Source: a virus. From it: a stretch of DNA of 64,000 nucleotides. This document shows, piece by piece, positions 57,183 through 63,696 of the stretch (position 1 is the first letter of the stretch; the number at the start of each line of letters is the position of its first letter). Both the position numbers and the translations under genes were made by a program. The notes under the pieces were generated by a model. The model made no database searches. It worked only from the letters and a program-made list of their open reading frames with translations, and was not told the origin of the DNA. The stretch is from the IMG/VR virus record IMGVR_UViG_3300021137_000001, positions 62,001-126,000 of that record; one strand, 5' to 3'.

Positions 57183-57794
57183 ATGACATATTACTACTTG
57201 TATCAAATCACTAATTTAGTGAATGCAAAAATTTACGTTGGAGTACATAAAACGAAATCATTAGATGACGGATATATGGGCTCTGGAAAAATTATTCAAT
57301 GTGCAATTAAAAAACACGGAATTGATAATTTTAAAAAAGACATACTTGAGACTTTTGACACATCAGAAGCTATGTATGCACGTGAGAAAGAAATAGTAAC
57401 AGATCAGTTTCTGTTACGCGAAGATACCTATAACTTACGTAGAGGCGGAACTGGCGGATTTGATTATATAAACAAGCAACCATGGGTGCATACTACAAAC
57501 AGGATAATAGGAGATATAAAGAAAAGTAAAACATTAAAAGGTAGACGCCCTTCTGAAAATACGTTAATAGCAGTAAGGTTAATGCATCAAGACGGAAGAG
57601 TAAAGTATGATACGTTTACTGGTAAACAGCATACCATCGAAACTAAACAAAAAATGTCAATTGCGAAAAAAGGAAAAGGATGCAATCAGCATAACAGTCA
57701 ATTCGGTACTATATGGATAACGGATGGTATAAGTAACAAAAAAATAAAGAAAGATGTTACTATTCCAGAAGGATGGAATAGAGGTAGAAGTTAA
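57183..57794 (+). CDS. GIY-YIG homing endonuclease 13 (tRNA site)
   Basis: A 203-residue GIY-YIG nuclease with YYYLYQITNLVNAKIYVGVHKTK as core, IKKHGIDNFKKDILE next and a TIETKQKMSIAKKGKGC NUMOD3-like unit before the C-terminus. No ribosome-binding site; start at the late promoter +1. It sits between tRNA-Glu and the hairpin before tRNA-Gln. Confidence 0.85.
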   Translation: MTYYYLYQITNLVNAKIYVGVHKTKSLDDGYMGSGKIIQCAIKKHGIDNFKKDILETFDTSEAMYAREKEIVTDQFLLREDTYNLRRGGTGGFDYINKQPWVHTTNRIIGDIKKSKTLKGRRPSENTLIAVRLMHQDGRVKYDTFTGKQHTIETKQKMSIAKKGKGCNQHNSQFGTIWITDGISNKKIKKDVTIPEGWNRGRS

Positions 57795-57795
57795 G

Positions 57796-57907
57796 ACCAT
57801 ATTAAAACATATTTGACCAAGTCGGTGTTCCTTGATGCTAGGATTAGAGCGGACAGCAGTCCGCGAGATGTAGTTGCGATATTACAGCAAGTGTGTTTTA
57901 ATATAGT
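57796..57907 (+). ncRNA. Long hairpin before tRNA-Gln
   Basis: 57796-57815 pairs with 57888-57907 over 20 positions with one mismatch and two G-U pairs. Inside, GCGGAC-AGCA-GTCCGC is a perfect hairpin. The outer arms resemble those of the hairpins at 56776 and 58812. Confidence 0.5.
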
Positions 57908-57915
57908 AAGTCTAT

Positions 57916-57989
57916 TGGCTCATGGTGTAGTGGTAGCACAACAGGTTTTGATCCTGTTAGTTGTAGTTCGATTCTACATGGGCCTGCCA
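57916..57989 (+). tRNA. tRNA-Gln (TTG)
   Basis: Acceptor TGGCTCA / TGGGCCT (open first pair, as in many tRNA-Gln), anticodon arm ACAGG-TTTTGAT-CCTGT, T loop TTCGATT, G73 and encoded CCA. Confidence 0.88.
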
Positions 57990-58031
57990 AGTTTTAATGG
58001 AGTGGAAATACCATACTATCAGTCCGTTATG

Positions 58032-58039
58032 TATAAATA
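58032..58039 (+). promoter_or_regulatory. T4-late-type promoter
   Basis: Perfect TATAAATA, 19 bases before the nuclease start, with TAGGAGA between. Confidence 0.65.
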
Positions 58040-58058
58040 CATATATAGGAGAACTGAT

Positions 58059-58457
58059 ATGTTTAAGAACAGTAAGAAACAAGGTGACGCTGGATTAGGG
58101 CAAGCAATAGCATATTTTACAATGAAAGGATATGATGTTGCGTTGCCACTAACAGATAGCGCAGACTGGGATATGATTGTTGAGATAGATGGTGAACTTA
58201 AAAGAGTCCAAGTTAAAACATCTAAACAACTATCTAAAACGGGTATAATGATGTTTAATGCTAATGTAAATGGCGGCAACATGTCATTTAATAAAAAACC
58301 TAAACTTATACCAGAACAACAATGGGATTTATTGTTCTTACATCACTTAGTGACAAATAAGCAAGCATTGATTCCTAAAGAAGCACTAACTACAAAAGGT
58401 CAAGTGAACTTAGGTAGTAGTCAATGTAAGTATAAAGATTTTATGATTAATGGATGA
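58059..58457 (+). CDS. PD-(D/E)XK nuclease related to intron endonucleases
   Basis: A 132-residue nuclease. GLGQAIAYFTMKGYDVALPLTDSADWDMIVEIDGELKRVQVKTSKQ near residue 13 as a whole matches the small PD-(D/E)XK endonuclease family that includes the group I intron enzyme I-Ssp6803I; the D-x-x-V...V-Q-V-K catalytic part is clear. AGGAG precedes the start at 58059. Its stop codon is made by bases 4-6 of tRNA-Tyr, so it ends in its presumed target, like the homing genes elsewhere. Confidence 0.75.
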   Translation: MFKNSKKQGDAGLGQAIAYFTMKGYDVALPLTDSADWDMIVEIDGELKRVQVKTSKQLSKTGIMMFNANVNGGNMSFNKKPKLIPEQQWDLLFLHHLVTNKQALIPKEALTTKGQVNLGSSQCKYKDFMING

Positions 58458-58537
58458 GCGGCGCAGTTGGAGAGGCGCGGGAGACTGTAAATCTCTTTTC
58501 CCTGAATGAGTAGGTTCGAATCTTACCTCATCCACCA
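58452..58537 (+). tRNA. tRNA-Tyr (GTA)
   Basis: Acceptor GGATGAG / CTCATCC, anticodon loop CTGTAAA, long variable arm, T loop TTCGAAT, encoded CCA. The first six bases are the last codons of the nuclease gene. Confidence 0.9.
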
Positions 58538-58684
58538 ATTTAGTTGTGTCGTCGGTTCGAAGCCAACCTGTAATCAAGCGAAATAGCAGTTACAGTAGTT
58601 TACTTGGTAAAACAACAACAATTTTTGTAGTAAATTTAATAGGAGCAACACATGAAGCGAGTTAAACTTTAGTGTCGTCTTTAA
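58538..58684 (+). other. Spacer with tRNA-like fragment, hairpin and mini-ORF
   Basis: GTCGG-TTCGAAG-CCAAC (58551-58567) looks like an isolated T arm, maybe a tRNA relic. CTGTAA/TTACAG is a hairpin at 58569-58596. AGGAG then ATG at 58652 opens a six-codon frame (MKRVKL). No full tRNA is present. Confidence 0.35.
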
Positions 58685-58743
58685 TCCCATTGTACTGTAT
58701 TAAAGGTAACGGCACGTTAAATCTTTAATACAGTACAATGGGA
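58685..58743 (+). ncRNA. Perfect 21-pair hairpin reaching into tRNA-Lys
   Basis: 58685-58705 and 58723-58743 are perfect inverted copies around a 17-base loop. The 3' arm includes the first four bases of tRNA-Lys (58740-58743), so the hairpin and the tRNA acceptor stem exclude each other. Confidence 0.7.
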
Positions 58744-58815
58744 GTATGGTGAAATTGGTTATCACATGGGACTTTTAATCCTTCGTTCAGAGTTCAAGTC
58801 TCTGTGCTCCTACCA
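58740..58815 (+). tRNA. tRNA-Lys (TTT)
   Basis: Acceptor GGGAGTA / TGCTCCT, anticodon loop CTTTTAA, T loop TTCAAGT, encoded CCA. The anticodon stem outermost pair is T-T. Both ends of the tRNA are also part of flanking hairpins. Confidence 0.85.
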
Positions 58816-58923
58816 TAAGAAAGTACATTGCTAACGCCTCTGAGAAGGGTTCCGGTAGTCCTGTATCAATTAATAGCTAAGTCAGCAGATGGGTTCGCTG
58901 AATGTAGTGTACTTCCTTATGGT
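58812..58923 (+). ncRNA. Long hairpin between tRNA-Lys and tRNA-His
   Basis: 58812-58831 pairs with the region ending at 58923 over about 20 positions with one mismatch and G-U pairs. The 5' arm begins with the ACCA end of tRNA-Lys. Inside are CAGC/GCTG and other short stems. Arms are related to those at 56776 (both contain AAAGTACATT). Confidence 0.5.
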
Positions 58924-58929
58924 TTCAAT

Positions 58930-59004
58930 GTTGTTTATAGTGTAGCGATAACACCCCATCCTGTGAAGATGGTATCACGAGTTTGAACCTCGTTAGACAA
59001 CCCA
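58930..59004 (+). tRNA. tRNA-His (GTG)
   Basis: The encoded G at -1 (58930) faces C73, the histidine identity pair. Acceptor TTGTTTA / TAGACAA, anticodon arm CCATC-CTGTGAA-GATGG, encoded CCA. Confidence 0.9.
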
Positions 59005-59061
59005 ACTTTTAATATGGCTTCCGTCCGTAGAATACTGCTTGCAGTCGGCCCGGAAGTTCTT

Positions 59062-59137
59062 TGGCCGATTCGTATAATGATCATTACACGGGATTGTCTA
59101 TCCTGCTATGAGAGTTTGATTCTCTCATCGGTCGCCA
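59062..59137 (+). tRNA. tRNA-Asp (GTC)
   Basis: Acceptor GGCCGAT / ATCGGTC, anticodon loop TTGTCTA, T loop TTTGATT, G73 and encoded CCA. A hairpin CTTCCG/CGGAAG with inner ACTGC-TT-GCAGT lies just upstream. Confidence 0.88.
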
Positions 59138-59360
59138 AGTTTTAAAATAATAGTTGACAGTGTGTATTAGAACTGTTACACTATGTAGATAGTAACAAAT
59201 AAGTATTTGGAAGAAAGTCGCAACTTAATGTATTCGTGGGAAGGAGAGTGCGACATCCCGTCCGAAAGAGTAGGTGATGCTACGGTGTAACTCCGTCATT
59301 TGAATTACTGTATGATTCTGCACATACTTAACAGGCATGTATTTGCCGCAGAACTTATAT
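59138..59360 (+). other. Gene-free spacer with promoter and hairpins
   Basis: Contains a sigma70-type promoter at 59154, GTCGCA/TGCGAC (59217-59254) enclosing a polypurine AAGGAGAG, ACGG/CCGT, and TTCTGC/GCAGAA just before tRNA-fMet. No reading frame of note. Confidence 0.45.
59154..59182 (+). promoter_or_regulatory. Sigma70-type promoter inside the tRNA cluster
   Basis: TTGACA at 59154, 17-base spacer, TACACT at 59177; serves tRNA-fMet, Thr and Gly. Confidence 0.65.
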
Positions 59361-59435
59361 CGCGGAGTGGGGAAGTGGCAACCCGGAAGGCTCATAACCT
59401 TTAGATCGGCAGTTCGAATCTGTCCTCCGCAACCA
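59361..59435 (+). tRNA. Initiator-like tRNA-fMet (CAT)
   Basis: C1 faces A72, the unpaired first position that marks bacterial initiator tRNA. Acceptor CGCGGAG / CTCCGCA, anticodon loop CTCATAA, A73 and encoded CCA. The anticodon stem has only two of the three G-C pairs expected in an initiator. Confidence 0.82.
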
Positions 59436-59440
59436 GTAAT

Positions 59441-59515
59441 GCCGCCTTAGCTCATTTGGTAGAGCAACGCACTTGTAATGCGTAGGCGCCCAGTTCGAAC
59501 CCGGGAGGCGGACCA
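59441..59515 (+). tRNA. tRNA-Thr (TGT)
   Basis: Anticodon arm CGCA-CTTGTAA-TGCG, D arm and T loop TTCGAAC normal, encoded CCA. The 3' acceptor strand lacks the base that should pair with G1 (GGCGG-ACCA), and one T-stem pair is A-C. Confidence 0.8.
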
Positions 59516-59523
59516 ATTTTAAT

Positions 59524-59597
59524 GCGGCTATGATGTAATGGTAACCTAAAACTTTGCCAAAGTTTAATCGCGAGTTCGATTCTCGCTAGCCGCTCCA
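59524..59597 (+). tRNA. tRNA-Gly (GCC)
   Basis: Acceptor GCGGCTA / TAGCCGC, anticodon arm AAACT-TTGCCAA-AGTTT, T loop TTCGATT, T73 and encoded CCA. Confidence 0.92.
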
Positions 59598-59605
59598 AAT
59601 TTTGC

Positions 59606-59634
59606 TTGACAAAATGTCAAAACGAATGTATAAT
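59606..59634 (+). promoter_or_regulatory. Sigma70-type early promoter
   Basis: Perfect TTGACA at 59606, 17-base spacer, perfect TATAAT at 59629. The -35 box is half of an inverted repeat (TTGACA-AAA-TGTCAA), comparable to the dnaK promoter. Confidence 0.85.
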
Positions 59635-59661
59635 ACACTTAATTAAAAAAAGGAGGCTGAC

Positions 59662-60054
59662 ATGTACTACGATGAAGTAAAGTTTGAAGAATTAAAAGGT
59701 AAGGTATTAGTTAGTGCAACAGTCTCTGACTATAAAGATGAAATGAAGTTTGTAACAACAGACGGCGAAATATATACTTTGTATCACGCACAAGATTGTT
59801 GTGAATCAGTGGAAATTGAATCTATCGTTGGTGACTTAGCTGATTTAGTTGGCGAAGAAATCTTAATGGCAGAAGAAGCACAAAACTTATTTGACTTGAT
59901 TAAATCTGCAGGAGTCGAAGAAGAAGATGAATACGGTTCACACACTTGGACATTTTACAAACTAGCAACTCGCAAAGGGTACGTTGACATCAGATGGTAT
60001 GGTTCGAGCAACGGGTACTATTCAGAGGAAGTTTCTTTTAAAAGAGAGAAATAA
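59662..60054 (+). CDS. Conserved phage protein (DUF7448-like)
   Basis: A 130-residue acidic protein. FEELKGKVLVSATVSDYKDEMKFVTTDGEIYTLYHAQDCCESV and GSHTWTFYKLATRKGYVDIRWYGSSNGYYSEEV as a pattern match a small domain found in many phages and some bacteria (I recall the label DUF7448, not checked). Early promoter and GGAGG site precede it. Function unknown. Confidence 0.65.
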   Translation: MYYDEVKFEELKGKVLVSATVSDYKDEMKFVTTDGEIYTLYHAQDCCESVEIESIVGDLADLVGEEILMAEEAQNLFDLIKSAGVEEEDEYGSHTWTFYKLATRKGYVDIRWYGSSNGYYSEEVSFKREK

Positions 60055-60055
60055 T

Positions 60056-60217
60056 ATGACTTCTAAAAAACCACAGTGGGTTAAAGATAAAGAAGCACTG
60101 CAAACTGCGCCCCCAGAGACAATTATTATAATTGGCAAAATGGGCGCAGATGGTGTTATTAACGGTCGGCTACCGAGCGGTGAAATCTATCATCGCAATA
60201 AAAGGCAACATAGATAA
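60056..60217 (+). CDS. Small early protein
   Basis: A 53-residue basic protein starting MTSKKPQWVKDKEAL, 1 base after the previous stop, containing TIIIIGKMGADGVINGR. Stop overlaps the next ATG (TAATG). Unknown function. Confidence 0.5.
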   Translation: MTSKKPQWVKDKEALQTAPPETIIIIGKMGADGVINGRLPSGEIYHRNKRQHR

Positions 60218-60588
60218 TGGACTTTACAATTGACCCAGAGTACTTAACAAGTGTAACTATTCGCGATGAGTGGAACACGTATACACGTAATGGTCGTGTA
60301 CCTACAGCAGAAGAACTTATTTTAATTATTCAAGGCAAGGGTGAGTGCTCGACTACTAGTTCAGCCGACCACCCAGAGTTTGCTAAGTTACGTGAGGAAC
60401 TAGGTTTGCTACGTTATATTCATATACAGCGTAGTTGGTGGAATGGCGATAGTGTATTAAAACCATTCACACTTAACGGAAGAAAGTTTAAGGTAGGAGC
60501 ACAGTTTAGCAGTGGTAGTGCAATGGGTACACACCTTATTGTACGTGCTAAACACCCAGAATATTATAAGGATGAATATGATGATTAA
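60217..60588 (+). CDS. Conserved phage protein, unknown
   Basis: A 123-residue protein with IRDEWNTYTRNGRVPTAEEL near residue 15 and IHIQRSWWNGDSVLKPFTLNGRKFKVG near 69. Mixed alpha/beta; no enzyme motif. Overlaps the next gene by about 11 bases. Confidence 0.55.
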   Translation: MDFTIDPEYLTSVTIRDEWNTYTRNGRVPTAEELILIIQGKGECSTTSSADHPEFAKLREELGLLRYIHIQRSWWNGDSVLKPFTLNGRKFKVGAQFSSGSAMGTHLIVRAKHPEYYKDEYDD

Positions 60589-61066
60589 ACCATGGATTGA
60601 AAACGTTAGTATGAAAGACGTACAAGTAGGCGAGCACTTTGATGCTGGCACTAACTCTATGCTTATTCAAATCGTTGACCCTATTACTCTTTTTCCAACA
60701 CCAAAGTTTGCATTTAAAGAAGTGCATCAGTTTAAGTTTTTAGATGCAGAAGATACTGACGTTGCAGAGTACGGCGAAGAGCCATTGATTAGCGATCAGC
60801 AAGCAGAAGCAATTTTACAGTTGCTACAACGTGCGCTAGCCGACAATATGAACATTGTTGTACATTGTCACGCTGGTTTATGTCGTAGTGGTGCAGTAGT
60901 AGAAATTGGTGTTATGATGGGCTTTAGAGATACTGAAAAGTTTCGCAGTCCTAACCTACGTGTTAAACACAAACTAATGAAATTGCTTGGGCTAACACAT
61001 AACCCAGATGAGCAACACAACTGGCGTGATGATTATAGACATCACTTAACTAAAAGCAATATGTAA
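60578..61066 (+). CDS. Protein-tyrosine-phosphatase-like protein
   Basis: A 162-residue protein. IVVHCHAGLCRSGAVVEIG near residue 95 is the H-C-x5-R-S/T-G active site of cysteine-dependent phosphatases. The rest resembles dual-specificity phosphatases of phages. It could dephosphorylate host proteins or RNA 5' ends. Start placed at ATG 60578 (AAGG 6 bases upstream); ATG 60572 and 60581 are alternatives. Confidence 0.8.
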   Translation: MMIKPWIENVSMKDVQVGEHFDAGTNSMLIQIVDPITLFPTPKFAFKEVHQFKFLDAEDTDVAEYGEEPLISDQQAEAILQLLQRALADNMNIVVHCHAGLCRSGAVVEIGVMMGFRDTEKFRSPNLRVKHKLMKLLGLTHNPDEQHNWRDDYRHHLTKSNM

Positions 61067-61077
61067 AGGAGTAGTAC

Positions 61078-61272
61078 ATGATTAAGTTATCCCCAACGGG
61101 TAAGATATCCAAAAATGCTAACAAAGAACTTTGTCTTAACACCGAGTTCAAAGTTAGCATTGATGTACGTAATGTAACGTACGATAACATTGATGAAAAG
61201 ATTGCTGAGCTTATTGCAGAGGCACACAAAGTCAAACAAGTACTCGAACAAAACATAGTAACATCAAATTAA
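61078..61272 (+). CDS. Small early protein, unknown
   Basis: A 64-residue protein starting MIKLSPTGKISKNANK, beta then helix (EKIAELIAEAHKVKQVL). AAGGAG precedes the start. No family recognised. Ends 8 bases before tRNA-Phe. Confidence 0.55.
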   Translation: MIKLSPTGKISKNANKELCLNTEFKVSIDVRNVTYDNIDEKIAELIAEAHKVKQVLEQNIVTSN

Positions 61273-61280
61273 AAGAATAC

Positions 61281-61356
61281 GCAACCTTAGCTCATCTGGT
61301 AGAGCACCTGCTTGAAGCGCAGGGTGTGTTTGGTTCAAGTCCAAGAGGTTGCACCA
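61281..61356 (+). tRNA. tRNA-Phe (GAA)
   Basis: Acceptor GCAACCT / AGGTTGC, anticodon arm CCTGC-TTGAAGC-GCAGG, T loop TTCAAGT, encoded CCA. Separate from the main cluster. Confidence 0.92.
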
Positions 61357-61383
61357 AACAGTAAATACATAAAAGGGCAGTAT

Positions 61384-61878
61384 ATGAAAAAACTGAATTT
61401 CGATGAAGTAAGTGAATTTATCAATGCACAAAGTGATGAAACTAAAATCTACATTGGCGGTGATAGCACACGCTTTCGTAAGAATGGTGTATGGCATGCA
61501 GAATACACTATGGCAATTGTAGTACACATTGATGGCAAACATGGTTGTAAAATCTTTGGCGAAAGCTCAACTGAAATTGATTACGACCAAAAACGTAATC
61601 GCCCAAGTATGCGTCTAATGAATGAAGTGTACAAAATTAGTGAACTATACTTAAAACTACACGAAGTATTAGAAGGGCGTGATGTTGCTGTACACTTAGA
61701 TATTAACCCAAACGAAGCACACGGTTCAAGCTGTGTTGTGTCACAAGCAATAGGCTACATTCGTGGTACTTGCAACGTTATCCCAATGGTTAAACCTCAT
61801 GCGTGGGCTGCATCGTATTGTGCGGACCGCTTGAAGGAAGTTATGGCAATGCAGGAAAATCAACGCAAAATAGCCTAA
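61384..61878 (+). CDS. YkuK-like RNase H-fold protein
   Basis: A 164-residue protein. KIYIGGDSTRFRKNG near residue 20 and VHLDINPNEAHGSS near residue 104 match the YkuK (DUF458) family, predicted to have an RNase H fold with D-x-S/T and D-x-N catalytic residues. Substrate unknown. Start chosen at ATG 61384 after AAAGGG; a late-type GTAAATA lies in the leader. Confidence 0.75.
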   Translation: MKKLNFDEVSEFINAQSDETKIYIGGDSTRFRKNGVWHAEYTMAIVVHIDGKHGCKIFGESSTEIDYDQKRNRPSMRLMNEVYKISELYLKLHEVLEGRDVAVHLDINPNEAHGSSCVVSQAIGYIRGTCNVIPMVKPHAWAASYCADRLKEVMAMQENQRKIA

Positions 61879-61906
61879 AGTGCTGTGTTATTTGTTGATA
61901 AAGTTC

Positions 61907-61936
61907 TTGACTTTGCACCACTGATTATGCTATAAT
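61907..61936 (+). promoter_or_regulatory. Sigma70-type promoter
   Basis: TTGACT at 61907, 18-base spacer, TATAAT at 61931. Confidence 0.7.
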
Positions 61937-61993
61937 ACATTTTTATATAGTTGTTATTAAACATTTTATTTCTCTTAAAGGATACTTTTATTT

Positions 61994-62896
61994 ATGCTTA
62001 GACTCTGTATTGCATCAGATATACATTTGGAGTTTGGTAGCATTGAATTAACCAATACCTCTAATGCTGACGTGCTAATCTTAGCTGGCGATATATGTGT
62101 TGCTCGTGACATTGAATTAGCTGGCAAGAATATGTACAGCAATCGTAAACGTGCTGATCGTTATATTGAATTCTTTCAGCAGGTAAGTCGTGCGTTCCCT
62201 AAAGTTATTTACGTAGTGGGCAATCACGAGCACTATGATGGTGATGTTAAGTACACAAACGGCATTCTTAAACGTGCATTAGCAGAGTTTGAAAACATTC
62301 ATATACTTGAAAAAGAAACATTGGAACTTGGTGACGTTACATTTATCGGTGCTACTATGTGGACTGATATGAATGGGGGCGATCCACTTACACTAGCGGG
62401 CATTAAAAATGCAATGAATGACTTTAGGTGCATTGATAACAGCAACAACATGGTTCAACGTAAAGTCCCATTATACGATGAAGGTGGTGAATTTAATAGT
62501 GTACGTAATGTTATTGGGTTTAAGTTTAAAGAAGAAGCAAGCAAGTTTACACCAACTGATGCTATGGATGATCACAAGCAGGCAATAGATTATATCAATC
62601 ATGTTGTTACTAATGATACAACTAAGAAATATGTAGTTGTGGGACATCACGCACCAAGTATGCAAAGCTGTGCTGATAGATTTCGTGGCGACAGGATTAT
62701 GAACGGCGGGTTCTATACAGAGCTCGGTGACTTTATGGCATACCGCCCTCAGATTGCCTGCTGGATTCACGGTCACACTCACGATCCATACGATTATGTC
62801 ATTGGGGAAACACGTGTTGTATGTAATCCACGTGGTTATATTGGATACGAAGCACAAGCAGTTGATTTTGAGTTAAAATACATAGATGTTGCATAA
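61994..62896 (+). CDS. Calcineurin-like metallophosphoesterase
   Basis: A 300-residue metallophosphoesterase: SDIHLEFG (residue 8), GDIC (31), GNHEHYD (76), GHHAPS (219) and GHTHDPYD (255) provide the metal ligands. Similar phage proteins are known; possible substrates are cyclic nucleotides, mRNA ends or nucleotides. The start has AAAGGATAC 11 bases upstream. Confidence 0.85.
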   Translation: MLRLCIASDIHLEFGSIELTNTSNADVLILAGDICVARDIELAGKNMYSNRKRADRYIEFFQQVSRAFPKVIYVVGNHEHYDGDVKYTNGILKRALAEFENIHILEKETLELGDVTFIGATMWTDMNGGDPLTLAGIKNAMNDFRCIDNSNNMVQRKVPLYDEGGEFNSVRNVIGFKFKEEASKFTPTDAMDDHKQAIDYINHVVTNDTTKKYVVVGHHAPSMQSCADRFRGDRIMNGGFYTELGDFMAYRPQIACWIHGHTHDPYDYVIGETRVVCNPRGYIGYEAQAVDFELKYIDVA

Positions 62897-62940
62897 AAAC
62901 AACACTTTTATTATTTTTATATCAAAAAACAACAAAAAGA

Positions 62941-62969
62941 TTGACAGGGTTGATAAATACATATACACT
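62941..62969 (+). promoter_or_regulatory. Sigma70-type promoter with embedded late motif
   Basis: TTGACA at 62941, 17-base spacer, TACACT at 62964. The spacer contains GATAAATA, so both early and late polymerase forms may use this site. Confidence 0.65.
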
Positions 62970-63003
62970 ATACACTATACAAATACTATAACTTATAGTG
63001 TAT
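62970..63003 (+). promoter_or_regulatory. 5' leader hairpin
   Basis: ATACACTATA and TATAGTGTAT pair perfectly around a 14-base loop close to the predicted +1 (about 62976). Confidence 0.55.
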
Positions 63004-63030
63004 CAATTATTAATTAAGGAACTAAATCAA

Positions 63031-63624
63031 ATGAGTAAAATTTTATTAGCATTAGTATTAGCAGCATCAGTATTAACAGCATCAGTGGCACAAGCTGATG
63101 AATCAACATCGGTATCAGGTACATTTGATGTTAAAGACAAACAACATTCACCATTAAATCATGAAGTATTTGGCTTAAACGTCGGACACAACTTCGGTAA
63201 CACATGGTCAGTTGAAGGTCGTATGGAAGATGAACGTGTTGTAGGTAACGGCGGGTCACACGAAGGCCTTGTTCAACTTAAAGTAAACAAAGACATTGGT
63301 ACTTGGTATGGTTTCACTCCATATGCAGGTGTTGCAATTGGTGAGAAATCTAAATCAACAACTAACTTTGCTTACTATGTAGCAGAAGTTGGCGCAAAAT
63401 ATGTAGTAACTCCAAGTTTAACATTAAATGTACAAGAACGTTTACGTACACCATTTAATGAAAACTTTGATAGTCATACTGGTTATAACTACAAAACATG
63501 GGAAACACAAATTGGTGCAAAATACGCAATTAACAAAAACAACATTGTTGGGGTTAAGTATGCAGTTGAGCGCGGTGATTCAACATACAATACAACTGGT
63601 GGGAGCTATACATACAAGTTCTAA
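63031..63624 (+). CDS. Small outer-membrane beta-barrel protein
   Basis: A 197-residue protein. Signal peptide residues 1-20 (cleavage after AQA), then amphipathic beta strands (WSVEGRMEDERVV, YYVAEVGAKYVVTPSLTLNVQERL) ending SYTYKF with a C-terminal Phe. Eight-strand barrel likely. Start chosen at ATG 63031 with AAGGAAC upstream. Expressed from its own promoter; might alter surface adsorption. Confidence 0.8.
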   Translation: MSKILLALVLAASVLTASVAQADESTSVSGTFDVKDKQHSPLNHEVFGLNVGHNFGNTWSVEGRMEDERVVGNGGSHEGLVQLKVNKDIGTWYGFTPYAGVAIGEKSKSTTNFAYYVAEVGAKYVVTPSLTLNVQERLRTPFNENFDSHTGYNYKTWETQIGAKYAINKNNIVGVKYAVERGDSTYNTTGGSYTYKF

Positions 63625-63635
63625 TTTGAACTAAT

Positions 63636-63660
63636 AAAAAGGCACTTTGGTGCCTTTTTT
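63636..63660 (+). terminator. Rho-independent terminator
   Basis: AAAAAGGCAC / GTGCCTTTTT with a TTTG loop and a T tract. Confidence 0.92.
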
Positions 63661-63661
63661 G

Positions 63662-63690
63662 TTGACTTTATTTTCTGTGTGCTATATACT
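63662..63690 (+). promoter_or_regulatory. Sigma70-type promoter, leaderless geometry
   Basis: TTGACT at 63662, 17-base spacer, TATACT at 63685; six bases then ATG at 63697. Confidence 0.65.
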
Positions 63691-63696
63691 AGTACT

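Noticed and set aside
58551-58567. A further tRNA gene
   Set aside because: Only a T-arm-like stretch is present, with one mismatch; acceptor, D and anticodon arms are missing.
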